Assembly (NCBI RefSeq): GCF_016863495.1 | Contig: NZ_BOOZ01000038.1 | Coordinates: 1 to 64,000, forward strand | From: Micromonospora andamanensis | GTDB lineage: Bacteria; Actinomycetota; Actinomycetes; Mycobacteriales; Micromonosporaceae | Length of the DNA stretch: 64,000 nt | Reading direction: 5' to 3' | Part shown: piece by piece, positions 54,831 through 63,146 of the stretch | Numbering within the stretch: the first letter of the stretch is position 1 | Layout: every line of letters starts with the position of its first letter | The notes under the pieces: generated by a model | The model's input: the letters and a program-made list of their open reading frames with translations, nothing else | Databases searched by the model: none | Told to the model about the DNA's origin: nothing | Program-made: the position numbers and the translations under genes

Positions 54831-55618
54831 GACGACTTGAGCACGCGTTCGCGGACAGCCAGCGCGAAACCGCGCTTGTGGCGTACCTGACCGCCGGCTA
54901 CCCGAGCCTCGACGAGACCGTCGATCTCGTCGACGCGGCCTGCGCGGCCGGCGCCGACGTCATCGAACTGGGGGCGCCGTTCTCCGACCCGCTCGGCGAC
55001 GGTCCGGTCATCCAGGCCACCACCCAGCAGGCGTTGCGCGCCGGTGTGACGGTGGCGACGACGCTCGACCTGGTGGCCAAGGTGCGGGCCACCGGCAACG
55101 ACGTGCCGATCATGTTGATGGGCTACTGCAACCCCTTTCTCCGGTACGGGCTGCCGAAACTCTTCGCCGACGCCGCATCGGCAGGCGCCGACGGCTTCAT
55201 CGTGCCGGACCTGCCCGCCACCGAGAGCACGGACTGGCTGGTGGAGGCGGAAGGGCACAACCTGGGCCAGGTCTTCTTCGCCGCTCCGGGCAGCAGTCCC
55301 GAGCGGCTGCGCCGCACCGCGCGACAATCCCGCGGATTCCTGTACTGCCTCGCCGACAACGGGGTGACAGGTGTCCGGGACCGGCTCGCCGACGGGCTCG
55401 ACGCCTACCTCGCCCGGGTCCGGGCCGCGGCGACCACGCCCGTCGCGGTGGGCTTCGGCATCTCGCGACCGGAACACGTCGCCGCCCTGCGGGGCAAGGT
55501 CGACGGCGTCATCGTCGGCAGCGCGCTGCTCAAGCGAATCGGGGCGGCCACCACCCCGCAGCAGCGGATCGCGGAGACGACCACCCTGATCAGTGAGCTG
55601 AAGGAGGCGTGCCGATGA
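54827..55618 (+). CDS. trpA: Tryptophan synthase alpha subunit
   Basis: Cleaves indole-3-glycerol phosphate to indole, channelled to TrpB. The 263-residue TIM barrel has catalytic Glu47 (VIELGAPFSD) and Asp58 (LGDGPVIQ). The loop usually reading SRxGVTG is ADNGVTG here, as in some stand-alone indole-forming lyases. The GTG overlaps the trpB stop. The stop overlaps the first DegT gene, which has its own AAGGAGG site. Confidence 0.93.
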   Translation: MRRLEHAFADSQRETALVAYLTAGYPSLDETVDLVDAACAAGADVIELGAPFSDPLGDGPVIQATTQQALRAGVTVATTLDLVAKVRATGNDVPIMLMGYCNPFLRYGLPKLFADAASAGADGFIVPDLPATESTDWLVEAEGHNLGQVFFAAPGSSPERLRRTARQSRGFLYCLADNGVTGVRDRLADGLDAYLARVRAAATTPVAVGFGISRPEHVAALRGKVDGVIVGSALLKRIGAATTPQQRIAETTTLISELKEACR

Positions 55619-56772
55619 GTGCTCCGACGACGACCTCCACCACCGCGGTGCCGTTCTTCAGCGGCGCGGCGTCGATCCGCCGGGACTGGGCCGGGCTCGC
55701 CGCCAGGCTGCGTACGGTCACCGACACCGGACGGTTCACCTTCGGACCGGTGGGCGAGGAACTGGAACAAGCGATCGCGGAGCGTACCGGCGCCCGGCAC
55801 ACGGTAGCGGTGAACAACGGCACCGACGCGCTGATCATCATGCTGCGGGCGGCGGGGATCAGGCCGGGCGACGAGGTGATCGTGCCCGCGTACACCTTCT
55901 TCGCCAGCGCCTCCTCGGTGCTGCACGTCGGTGCCAGGCCGGTCCTTGTCGACATCGAGCCCGGCTCCTACGCGTTGGACCCAGAGCAGGTCCGCGCCGC
56001 CGTAACGGAGCGGACCCGGGCGATCATGCCGGTGCACCTGTTCACCCAGATGGCGGACATGGTGGCGTTGGGCGAGGTGGCCGACGAGCACGGCCTGCAA
56101 CTACTTGAGGACAGCGCCGAAGGTATCGGAATGCACATCGACGGCCGGCACGCCGGCCGCTGGGGTCGGGCCGGAGTGCTCTCGTTCTTCCCCACCAAGA
56201 CGCTCGGCGCGCTGGGCGACGCGGGCATGCTGCTCACCGACGACGAGGACCTCGCCCGCACGGCACGCCAACTGCGCTGCCACGGCCAGCCGAGCGACGG
56301 CTCCTACGAGTACCTCGAACTCGGCTACAACAGCCGCTGCGACGAGGTGCAGGCCGCGTTCCTGCTGTGGCGGCTGGAGTCGTTGGACGCGGAAATCGCC
56401 AGGCGGGCGGCCGTGGCGGCGCGCTACGACAAACAGCTCGACGAACTCGCGCCGCTGGTCCGTACCCCCTGGCTCGCTCCGGCCGGCAAACAGAGCAACC
56501 TCGTCTACTACGTCTACCTGATCGAGTGTGAGCGGCGTGACGAGTTGGTCGCCTACCTGACCTCGCACGGCGTGGGCACCGAGGTGTACTACCCCCGGCC
56601 GCTCACCGAGCAGCCCTGCCTGATCACCCGGGCCGGGGTGGACCAGCCCGTACCTGTCGCGAAGGCGGCAAGTCAGCGGGCGGTCGGACTGCCGATGTAT
56701 CCCGACCTCACCGACGAGCAGGTCGACCGGGTCTGCGATCTGATCCACGAGTTCTATCGGGAGCGACAGTGA
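55615..56772 (+). CDS. DegT/DnrJ/EryC1 family aminotransferase 1
   Basis: A PLP sugar aminotransferase of 385 residues. PLP lysine Lys195 is in LSFFPTKTLGALGDAGM. ALIIMLRAAGIRPGDEVIVP and LLEDSAEGIGM are family features. The SFFP-x-K form is typical of enzymes acting on NDP-3-keto-sugars such as WbpE, and also of FdtB-like enzymes. The reaction would be amination of a ketosugar or cyclitol made by one of the Gfo/Idh enzymes. ATG at 55615 overlaps the trpA stop. Confidence 0.92.
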   Translation: MSAPTTTSTTAVPFFSGAASIRRDWAGLAARLRTVTDTGRFTFGPVGEELEQAIAERTGARHTVAVNNGTDALIIMLRAAGIRPGDEVIVPAYTFFASASSVLHVGARPVLVDIEPGSYALDPEQVRAAVTERTRAIMPVHLFTQMADMVALGEVADEHGLQLLEDSAEGIGMHIDGRHAGRWGRAGVLSFFPTKTLGALGDAGMLLTDDEDLARTARQLRCHGQPSDGSYEYLELGYNSRCDEVQAAFLLWRLESLDAEIARRAAVAARYDKQLDELAPLVRTPWLAPAGKQSNLVYYVYLIECERRDELVAYLTSHGVGTEVYYPRPLTEQPCLITRAGVDQPVPVAKAASQRAVGLPMYPDLTDEQVDRVCDLIHEFYRERQ

Positions 56773-57893
56773 CCATGGCAGTCCCGTACTTCGACTACCC
56801 CACCCGGTACGCCGGGTGGACCGAGGACGTCCTGGACGCGGTCCGGGAGGTCGGCGAGTCGGACGAGTTCATCCTCAAGTCCCGGGTCGCGGCCCTGGAG
56901 ACGGCCGTGACGCAGCGAACCGGCGCCGCCGAGGCCATCGCGGTCGCCAGCGGCACCGGCGCGTTGACGCTGATCCTCACGGCCATGGACATCGGACCCG
57001 GCGACGACGTCGTCACCCCCGCCTTCTCGTTCATCTCCTCGGCCAGCACTGTGGCGCTGCGCGGTGCCCGTCCGGTCTTCGCCGACGTCGACTACGACAC
57101 GGCGATGCTGACCGTGGCGACCGTCGAGGCCGTCCGCACCACGGCGAGCCGGGCCGTCGTGCCGGCGTACCTCTTCGCGAGCAGCCCCGACATGCCGGCG
57201 CTGCGGGCACTTGCCGACCGCCACTCGATGCGCCTGATCGAGGACAGCGCCGTCGCGCTGGGCGGTCAGGTCGCGGGCCGACCCGCCGGCCGCCACGGCG
57301 ACGCCGGGGTGTACTCCTTCTTCCCCGGCAAACCGCTGGGCGGGATCGGGGACGCCGGCATGATCGTCACCGACGATCCGGAGCTGGCCACCACCTGCCG
57401 GATGCTGCGCAACCACGGTCAGGACCTGAAGGTTCGGTTCCTGCACCACCTGGTCGGCTTCAACAGTCGGATGGACGAGGTCACGGCGCTGTTCCTGCTG
57501 CGCCGGCTGCCACACCTCGACCAGTTCCTCGCCGAGCGTCGCCGGCTGGCCCGACACTACGGCGAGCTGCTGCGCGAGGCCGCGCCCGTCGTGCTGACGC
57601 CCCCCGGGGACCTCACCGGGCAGGCCGTCTACACCTACGTCGTACGCGCGCCACAGCGCGACGACCTCCGCTCGTACCTGGCCGGACGCGGTATCGAGAC
57701 GAAGGTCTACTATCCCCGGCCGCTGCACCTGCAACCCGCGTTCCGGCACCTCGGCCACGGCCCGGGTGACTTCCCGGTCGCCGAGCGCCTGTCCCGCGAG
57801 TGCCTGGCACTGCCGTTGCATCCGGAACTGCCCGCCGGAACCGTCGAGCGGGTCGTCGAGGAGATCGCCGGCTTCTACCGGCAGGGCGCATGA
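56769..57893 (+). CDS. DegT/DnrJ/EryC1 family aminotransferase 2
   Basis: A second PLP aminotransferase, 374 residues, with Lys188 in YSFFPGKPLGGIGDAGM. Only part of the sequence matches aminotransferase 1, and the N-terminus YFDYPTRYAGWTEDVLDA differs. Two distinct keto groups are therefore likely to be aminated, or the two form a heterodimer. The GTG at 56769 overlaps the upstream stop. ATG at 56775 is an alternative. It overlaps the next gene by 4 nt. Confidence 0.9.
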   Translation: MTMAVPYFDYPTRYAGWTEDVLDAVREVGESDEFILKSRVAALETAVTQRTGAAEAIAVASGTGALTLILTAMDIGPGDDVVTPAFSFISSASTVALRGARPVFADVDYDTAMLTVATVEAVRTTASRAVVPAYLFASSPDMPALRALADRHSMRLIEDSAVALGGQVAGRPAGRHGDAGVYSFFPGKPLGGIGDAGMIVTDDPELATTCRMLRNHGQDLKVRFLHHLVGFNSRMDEVTALFLLRRLPHLDQFLAERRRLARHYGELLREAAPVVLTPPGDLTGQAVYTYVVRAPQRDDLRSYLAGRGIETKVYYPRPLHLQPAFRHLGHGPGDFPVAERLSRECLALPLHPELPAGTVERVVEEIAGFYRQGA

Positions 57894-58753
57894 CGGCGGT
57901 GGGGATCTGGGCCAGCCGGGTCTGCGGCATCGGTGACGAGGCCGCACCGGGCCTGATGAGACAACTCGACGTACACCGCGACCTCGGCATGTCCGGGGTG
58001 GAGCTGCGTACGGTCGACGGTCGGGGTCTGCACGAACTCGGCACCGACGAGGTGGCCGACCTGCGTCGGCAGGTCGAGGCCAGCGGTTTGCGGGTACCGG
58101 TGCTGGACACCCCGATCGGCAACTGGTCCACCACCGTCGCCACCGACCTCGACACCGAACTGTCGATCCTGAGCCGCACCGCGACAGTCGCGCACGCGCT
58201 GAACTGTCGGTGGCTGCGGGTCATGTCGTACCCCAACGACGGCTGGCCGCACGACGCGTGGGCCGCGGAGTCGCTCCGGCGCATGCGGTTGCTGACCGAC
58301 GAGGCGGGCCGGCTCGGAGTCGTGCTGCTGCACGAGAACTGCCAGGGGTGGGCGGGGGCCTCCGCCGCCAACACGCTGCGCATGCTCGACCACGTCGACA
58401 GTCCGCACCTCAGGCTGATCTTCGATGTGGGCAACGGCCTGGCGTACGGCTACCAGGCCGAGGAGTACCTCGCGCAGGTGCTGCCCTGGGTCGAACACGT
58501 CCACATCAAGAACGGCCACCGAGACCCGGACGGCCAGGCCCGGTTCACCCTGCCCGACGCCGGCGAGCTGGACCTGGCCGCCTGCATCCGCCGGCTGGAA
58601 GCGGCAGGCTACCGGGGCTGGTACAGCCTGGAGCCACACGTGGCACACATTCCGCACCTTCAGGTCTCGGGCGACCCGGAGCAGCTGGAGCAGAGCTACC
58701 GGGCCTACGCGACGGGCTTCCGCGACATCGTCGAAGGGGCGGCCCAGCCGTGA
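57890..58753 (+). CDS. Sugar phosphate isomerase/epimerase-like TIM-barrel protein
   Basis: A xylose-isomerase-like (AP endonuclease 2 family) TIM barrel of 287 residues. The four metal ligands are visible: Glu in LLHENCQGW, Asp in LIFDVGNG, His in HVHIKNGH and Glu in YSLEPHVAH. Relatives include inosose isomerase IolI, hydroxypyruvate isomerase and 3-keto-sugar epimerases. It would epimerise or isomerise the ketosugar or inosose of the pathway. ATG overlaps the upstream stop and the stop overlaps the M20 gene. Confidence 0.88.
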   Translation: MTAVGIWASRVCGIGDEAAPGLMRQLDVHRDLGMSGVELRTVDGRGLHELGTDEVADLRRQVEASGLRVPVLDTPIGNWSTTVATDLDTELSILSRTATVAHALNCRWLRVMSYPNDGWPHDAWAAESLRRMRLLTDEAGRLGVVLLHENCQGWAGASAANTLRMLDHVDSPHLRLIFDVGNGLAYGYQAEEYLAQVLPWVEHVHIKNGHRDPDGQARFTLPDAGELDLAACIRRLEAAGYRGWYSLEPHVAHIPHLQVSGDPEQLEQSYRAYATGFRDIVEGAAQP

Positions 58754-60036
58754 CAGCCTGCTGGACGCAGACCGACCTGGACTGGTTGCGGCAGTTCATG
58801 GCGGTGGACTCGGTGTCGCCGTTGGAGGGCGGACGGATCGCCGCCACCCGGCAGGCGCAGGAGGTGTTCCTCGCCGGTGCCTCCGCGCGCGGCTTCCAGG
58901 TCCGCCACTACGGCAGCCCGACCGTGCGGAGCATGACGTCCGGGGAGATCCCGATGCCGGTACGGCGGGCGCTGGCGGCCGCCCCCGACACCTTCCTCGA
59001 TGCCCAGCCCTCCCTGGTGGTGGCCATGGGAGACCCGGCACCACCGGAGCGACGGCTGGTCATCAACTTTCACGTCGACACCGTCGGCCCGCACGTCGAG
59101 CCGCGCCTCGACGGCGACATCCTGCACGGTCGGGGTGCGGTCGATGACAAGGGACCCGGGGTGGCCGCCGCGGTGGGTGTCGCCGCCGCGTTCGCGGCGG
59201 ATCCCTCGCTGGCCCGACGCATCGAGGTCATGCTCACAAGCGTGCCGGGTGAGGAAGGCGGCGCGATGGGTGTCCTCGGCACCCGGTGGCTGGTGCGGCA
59301 GGGCTACACGGGTCGACTGATGCTGTTCGCCGAGCCCACCGGTGGCCGGGTCATGGACGCCTGTACGGCGGCGATGACCCCGCGACTCCGGGTGCTCGGC
59401 GAGGGCAGCACTGACGACCATCCCGCCGACGCGCACAACGCCACTGTGGCGCTCGGTTTCCTCGCGGATCATCTGGTCCGCGCCGTCGGCCCCCGGGCCG
59501 CCGACCTCGGCGCCAAGCTCTGCGTCGCCGGTCTGCACACCGGAACCGCGCACAACCGGGTGTACGGCGAGGGTGAGTTGCTGCTCAACATCGCCTACCG
59601 GGACCAGGCAAGCGCGGAGACGCTTGGGCACGAGCTGGAGCGGGCGGTCGACGAGGCCCGTGACGTCTTCGCCAAGGCACACCTCGGCAACCCGTTCACC
59701 GCCCGCCTCGTCGACGACTGGGATCGGGTGGTGCGGTTGGACTGGCTCAAGCGTGGGCTGCCGGTGCTCGACAACCGCGACCCCGAGATGGAAGACCTGC
59801 TCGCCGCGGCGGGATTCCCCCGCCACGACGGCCTGGCCGACGGCAGCGCCTTCACCTGTGACGCCATCTGGGCCGGCGGGCCCGGCCGGTACGTCGCGGT
59901 GTGCGGACCGGGCCGGCTCGACGACAACGGCGCGCACACCGCAGCCGAGTGGGTACGCGTCGGCGACCTGGCGACCTACGCGAGACAGATCCGCGACCTC
60001 GTGGTGCGTTTCGGCGCCCACGTGCCGACACAGTAA
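58750..60036 (+). CDS. M20 family metallopeptidase/deacylase
   Basis: A zinc amidohydrolase of 428 residues, like ArgE, DapE and LysK. Metal ligands include His108 and Asp110 (FHVDTVGP), Asp132 (AVDDKG), Glu168/Glu169 (GEEGG), a Glu in LFAEPTGG and the C-terminal His in DNGAHTA. The dimerisation lid lies between. It would remove an acyl or amino-acyl group late in the pathway, as LysK does after carrier-protected steps, but no LysW carrier is in the window. Start GTG at 58750. Confidence 0.9.
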   Translation: MTACWTQTDLDWLRQFMAVDSVSPLEGGRIAATRQAQEVFLAGASARGFQVRHYGSPTVRSMTSGEIPMPVRRALAAAPDTFLDAQPSLVVAMGDPAPPERRLVINFHVDTVGPHVEPRLDGDILHGRGAVDDKGPGVAAAVGVAAAFAADPSLARRIEVMLTSVPGEEGGAMGVLGTRWLVRQGYTGRLMLFAEPTGGRVMDACTAAMTPRLRVLGEGSTDDHPADAHNATVALGFLADHLVRAVGPRAADLGAKLCVAGLHTGTAHNRVYGEGELLLNIAYRDQASAETLGHELERAVDEARDVFAKAHLGNPFTARLVDDWDRVVRLDWLKRGLPVLDNRDPEMEDLLAAAGFPRHDGLADGSAFTCDAIWAGGPGRYVAVCGPGRLDDNGAHTAAEWVRVGDLATYARQIRDLVVRFGAHVPTQ

Positions 60037-60046
60037 CGGGAGAGAC

Positions 60047-61156
60047 ATGGCCAACAGCGTGACGGTCGAGCACACCCAGCTCACCGCCTTCGTACGGACG
60101 GTACTGCTGCGATGTGGACTCGACGAGCCGGCGGCGACGACGGCCACCGAGGTCATCTGCTACGCCGACATCCACGGCTTCACCACCCACGGCACCAACG
60201 CGCTGGCCGGGATCTACGCCCCTCGCCTGCGCAGCGGGAGCATCCGACCCGACGCGCAACCCAAGGTCGTGGTCGAGACCGCGACCACGGCCGTCGTCGA
60301 CGGCGACAACGGCCTGGGAGCCGTCACGATGGTGACCGCCGTCGACCTGGCCGCAGCCAAGGCGCGGGAACTCGGCCTCGGCATGGTGACGGTACGCAAC
60401 AGCAGCCACTTCGGTAGCGCCGGCTACTACGCCAGCCGGGTCGCCGCCAACGGTCTGATCGGGATCGTCATGTCCAACTGCGGCGCACAGGGTGTCGTCC
60501 CGCCGCTGGGCGGCGTGCAGCGGCTGCTCGGCACCAACCCGCTGAGCGCGGCGGTGCCGGTCTCTCACGGTGCGCCGTTCGTCCTGGACATGAGCGCCAC
60601 AGCCGTGGCCACCGGCAAGATCCGGGCGGCTCAGCGCGAAGGACGGCAGGTCCCCGAGGGCTGGCTGGTGTCCGCCGACGGGTCGACGACCACCGACCCC
60701 GACGCGTACTTCGACGGGCACGCCGACGTGGCCTGGCTGGGCGGCACCGCGCAGACCGGTGGCGCCAAGGGGTACGGCCTCGCGCTGCTTGTCGACCTGT
60801 TGTGCGGACCGTTGGCCGGAGCCGCGTACGGGCCCCGGCCGCAGGCGCTCACCGAGACCGAACCGGCCGAGGACGTGAACATCGGCCAGGTCGCCCTCGT
60901 GATCGACCCCGCGGCGTTCGGCGTCGCGGACGGCTTCAAGACCGAGACCCGCACGCTGTTGGACACGGTGTCGTCGTCGCCCGCCGCACCCGGACAGCGG
61001 GTGACCTACCCGGGGGCTCCGGAGGCGGAGCGGGCCGCGGCGTCGTACGCCGAAGGGATCCGGCTCCCGCACCACGTCGCCGTCCAGTTGGTACGGCTCG
61101 GTGCCGAACTCGACGTGACAGTCCCGGTCGCGCTGGCCGAGGCGGGACCGGCATGA
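60047..61156 (+). CDS. Ldh family (malate/L-lactate/ureidoglycolate type) oxidoreductase
   Basis: A 369-residue NAD(P)-dependent enzyme of the non-Rossmann LDH2/DpkA family. The catalytic His is in VRNSSHFGSAGYYA and family segments are GVPPLGG-like VVPPLGGVQRLLGTNPLS and FVLDMSATAVATGKI. Members reduce alpha-keto acids or cyclic imino acids and oxidise sugar acids. The ATG at 60047 follows GGGAGAG. It is separated from the M20 gene by 10 nt, the only gap between trpC and the end of the operon. Substrate unknown. Confidence 0.9.
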   Translation: MANSVTVEHTQLTAFVRTVLLRCGLDEPAATTATEVICYADIHGFTTHGTNALAGIYAPRLRSGSIRPDAQPKVVVETATTAVVDGDNGLGAVTMVTAVDLAAAKARELGLGMVTVRNSSHFGSAGYYASRVAANGLIGIVMSNCGAQGVVPPLGGVQRLLGTNPLSAAVPVSHGAPFVLDMSATAVATGKIRAAQREGRQVPEGWLVSADGSTTTDPDAYFDGHADVAWLGGTAQTGGAKGYGLALLVDLLCGPLAGAAYGPRPQALTETEPAEDVNIGQVALVIDPAAFGVADGFKTETRTLLDTVSSSPAAPGQRVTYPGAPEAERAAASYAEGIRLPHHVAVQLVRLGAELDVTVPVALAEAGPA

Positions 61157-62475
61157 GGATCGGGGTCATCGGCCTCGGGGTGATCGCTCCGTACTTCCTG
61201 CGGGCCATCGAGGACGACGAGCACCTCACTCTGACCGCCGTCTGTGATCGCAACGACGCGAAGCTCGTGGACTTCGCCGACGGCAGCCGTGCCGTCGCGA
61301 CCTACACCGACCACCGCGAACTCCTCGCCTCGGGTCTGGTCGACGCGGTCGTGCTGACCCTGCCGAACGCGGTGCACGCCGAGGTCGCCGCCGACGCGCT
61401 ACGCGCCGGGGTGCACGTGTGCTGCGAAAAGCCGATGACCGTGCAGCTGGCGGACGCACACATGCTCATGGCGTTGGCGCGGGAGGCTGGTCGGACGCTG
61501 TTCACCGCCTTCCACCGGCGGTACAACCGTAACGTGGCCGCGCTGCGCCTCGGAGTGGGCGATCCGGAGGACATCGAACGTCTGGTGTGCCGCTACTCCG
61601 AGCGCATCGAGGAGCACACTGGATCTGAGGCGTGGTACCTCGACCAGGATCTGGGCGGCGGTGGCTGTGTCATCGACAACGGCCCGAACGCGCTGGACGC
61701 GGTCCGCACGATCGTCGGCGACCTGGAACTTGTCGACGCCACCATCGGTGACGTCCGTCGTGGGGTGGAGTTCTGCGCCGAACTCCACCTGCGCTCCCTC
61801 AGCGGCGTGCCGGTCACCGTCGAACTGGACTGGGCTCTGCCGTCGGGCGAGGTCAAGGACATCACCGTGTACGGCAAGGACGGCTCGGTCCGGTCGGCCG
61901 ACATGCTTGCCGGATTCCCCGGGTTCAAGTCCTCTCTCGACCACGAATACGCCGCGATCATGGCGGATTTCCGGCACGTGGTGTCGCTCGGTGACGCGTA
62001 CACCGACGCGGGTCCGGACATCGTCGCTCTCGTCGAGCAGGCGTACGCCATCGCCCGGCGCAAGGAACCACGGCTGCGTACGCCGTCGAAGCGACCGACA
62101 ATGGCGCGGTTCGTGAAGCTGTTGTTCCACAGGCGCGACGAACGCGGCATGACGATGTCACAGTGGCTGTCGCGGTGCGTCCGACAGGGTGAGATCCACG
62201 AGCTGGTGACGACCACGGACCAGCCGAGCCGGCCAGGTGACCGGGTGGACGCTGTCGGTTTCCTCGGGTTCGCCGAGTTCAGTACGGCCACCGTCGTGCA
62301 GCGGGGCGACGTGGTGGTCTGCAACGGGCAGCGGATCGGCACCGTCGCCGGTTTCGACGAGTGCCACTGGCCCAACCACTACAACATCCTCATCGACACC
62401 GAACGCATCATCACGGCCGAGGACCTAAGCTTGCAGGTCGGCGATTCGCTGCAACTTCTGGAGGCTGTGCGATGA
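61153..62475 (+). CDS. Gfo/Idh/MocA oxidoreductase B fused to a C-terminal domain
   Basis: A 440-residue protein in two parts. Residues 1-310 are a Gfo/Idh dehydrogenase with GVIGLGVIAPYFLRAI at the cofactor loop, VCCEKPMTVQLADA with the catalytic Lys and DNGPNALDAVRT in place of the usual DxGxHxxD. Residues about 330-440 form an extra domain (GDRVDAVGFLGFAEFSTATV, then DECHWPNHYNILI) that I associate with DUF6917. Such fusions appear in biosynthetic settings, and the extra domain has no established function. Coupled by 4-nt overlaps on both sides. Confidence 0.85.
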   Translation: MRIGVIGLGVIAPYFLRAIEDDEHLTLTAVCDRNDAKLVDFADGSRAVATYTDHRELLASGLVDAVVLTLPNAVHAEVAADALRAGVHVCCEKPMTVQLADAHMLMALAREAGRTLFTAFHRRYNRNVAALRLGVGDPEDIERLVCRYSERIEEHTGSEAWYLDQDLGGGGCVIDNGPNALDAVRTIVGDLELVDATIGDVRRGVEFCAELHLRSLSGVPVTVELDWALPSGEVKDITVYGKDGSVRSADMLAGFPGFKSSLDHEYAAIMADFRHVVSLGDAYTDAGPDIVALVEQAYAIARRKEPRLRTPSKRPTMARFVKLLFHRRDERGMTMSQWLSRCVRQGEIHELVTTTDQPSRPGDRVDAVGFLGFAEFSTATVVQRGDVVVCNGQRIGTVAGFDECHWPNHYNILIDTERIITAEDLSLQVGDSLQLLEAVR

Positions 62476-63146
62476 CCGCTCAAGCACACCTGCCCATGGC
62501 CGAGGTCACCGTCTCCCCGCAGGTCGCGGCAGCATTCCCCGACGTCAGGGTGCTGTGTGTCGAGGCCGAGGTGGGCGGTGGTGACGCCATCGCACGCGAG
62601 GTGCAGGAGCGTTGGACGCAGCAGCACGGCCTGTGGCACGGGGTGGCGAAGGCGGAGATCCGCGCACACCAGGCGATCGACGCCTACCGACGCTTCTCCC
62701 GGCAGATCGGCGTGGACCCGGACCGCCAGCCGCCGTCGATTCAGGCACTTGTCGAGCGCGGCCTGCGGACGAAACCGCTGGGCAACTGGCCGAAGATCAA
62801 TTCCACTGTGGACGCGGTGAACGTGACAGCGGTGGCGACGATGGTCGCGCTCGGTGTGTTCGACGCGGAGCGGCTCTCCGGTCCGGTCCGGCTGGCCCTG
62901 AGTCAGGGCGGCGAACGCCTGCGACCGATCGGTGCCCAGGAGGACGTGGCGGTGGAGCCGGACCGGCTGATCCTGGCCGACGACGCTCGGGTGCTGTCGC
63001 TCTTCGCCCACCGCGACGGCGTACACCAGGCGGTCCGGGCGGACACCCGCCGGGTGTTGCTGCTCGCGTGCGTGGTGGACGGCATCGCCCCCGATCAGGC
63101 GGCGGAGGCGCTACGGCAATCCGCCGACCTGCTCAACCTGCGCTGA
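62472..63146 (+). CDS. B3/B4 domain protein (PheRS beta editing-domain-like)
   Basis: A 224-residue stand-alone protein resembling the B3/B4 domain of phenylalanyl-tRNA synthetase beta, which hydrolyses mischarged tRNA. Features are the HGVAKAEIRAHQAIDAYRRF segment, PPSIQALVERG and the WPKINSTVDAVNVTAVAT stretch with conserved Asn residues. It may edit tRNA mischarged with the pathway's amino acid, or use the fold for another amino-acyl substrate. It ends the right operon and overlaps the convergent EamA gene by 36 nt. Confidence 0.82.
   Translation: MTAQAHLPMAEVTVSPQVAAAFPDVRVLCVEAEVGGGDAIAREVQERWTQQHGLWHGVAKAEIRAHQAIDAYRRFSRQIGVDPDRQPPSIQALVERGLRTKPLGNWPKINSTVDAVNVTAVATMVALGVFDAERLSGPVRLALSQGGERLRPIGAQEDVAVEPDRLILADDARVLSLFAHRDGVHQAVRADTRRVLLLACVVDGIAPDQAAEALRQSADLLNLR

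Noticed and set aside
51369..63146. LysW-type carrier protein to pair with the ATP-grasp and M20 enzymes
   Set aside because: No short acidic zinc-ribbon gene with a C-terminal Glu was found in the cluster.
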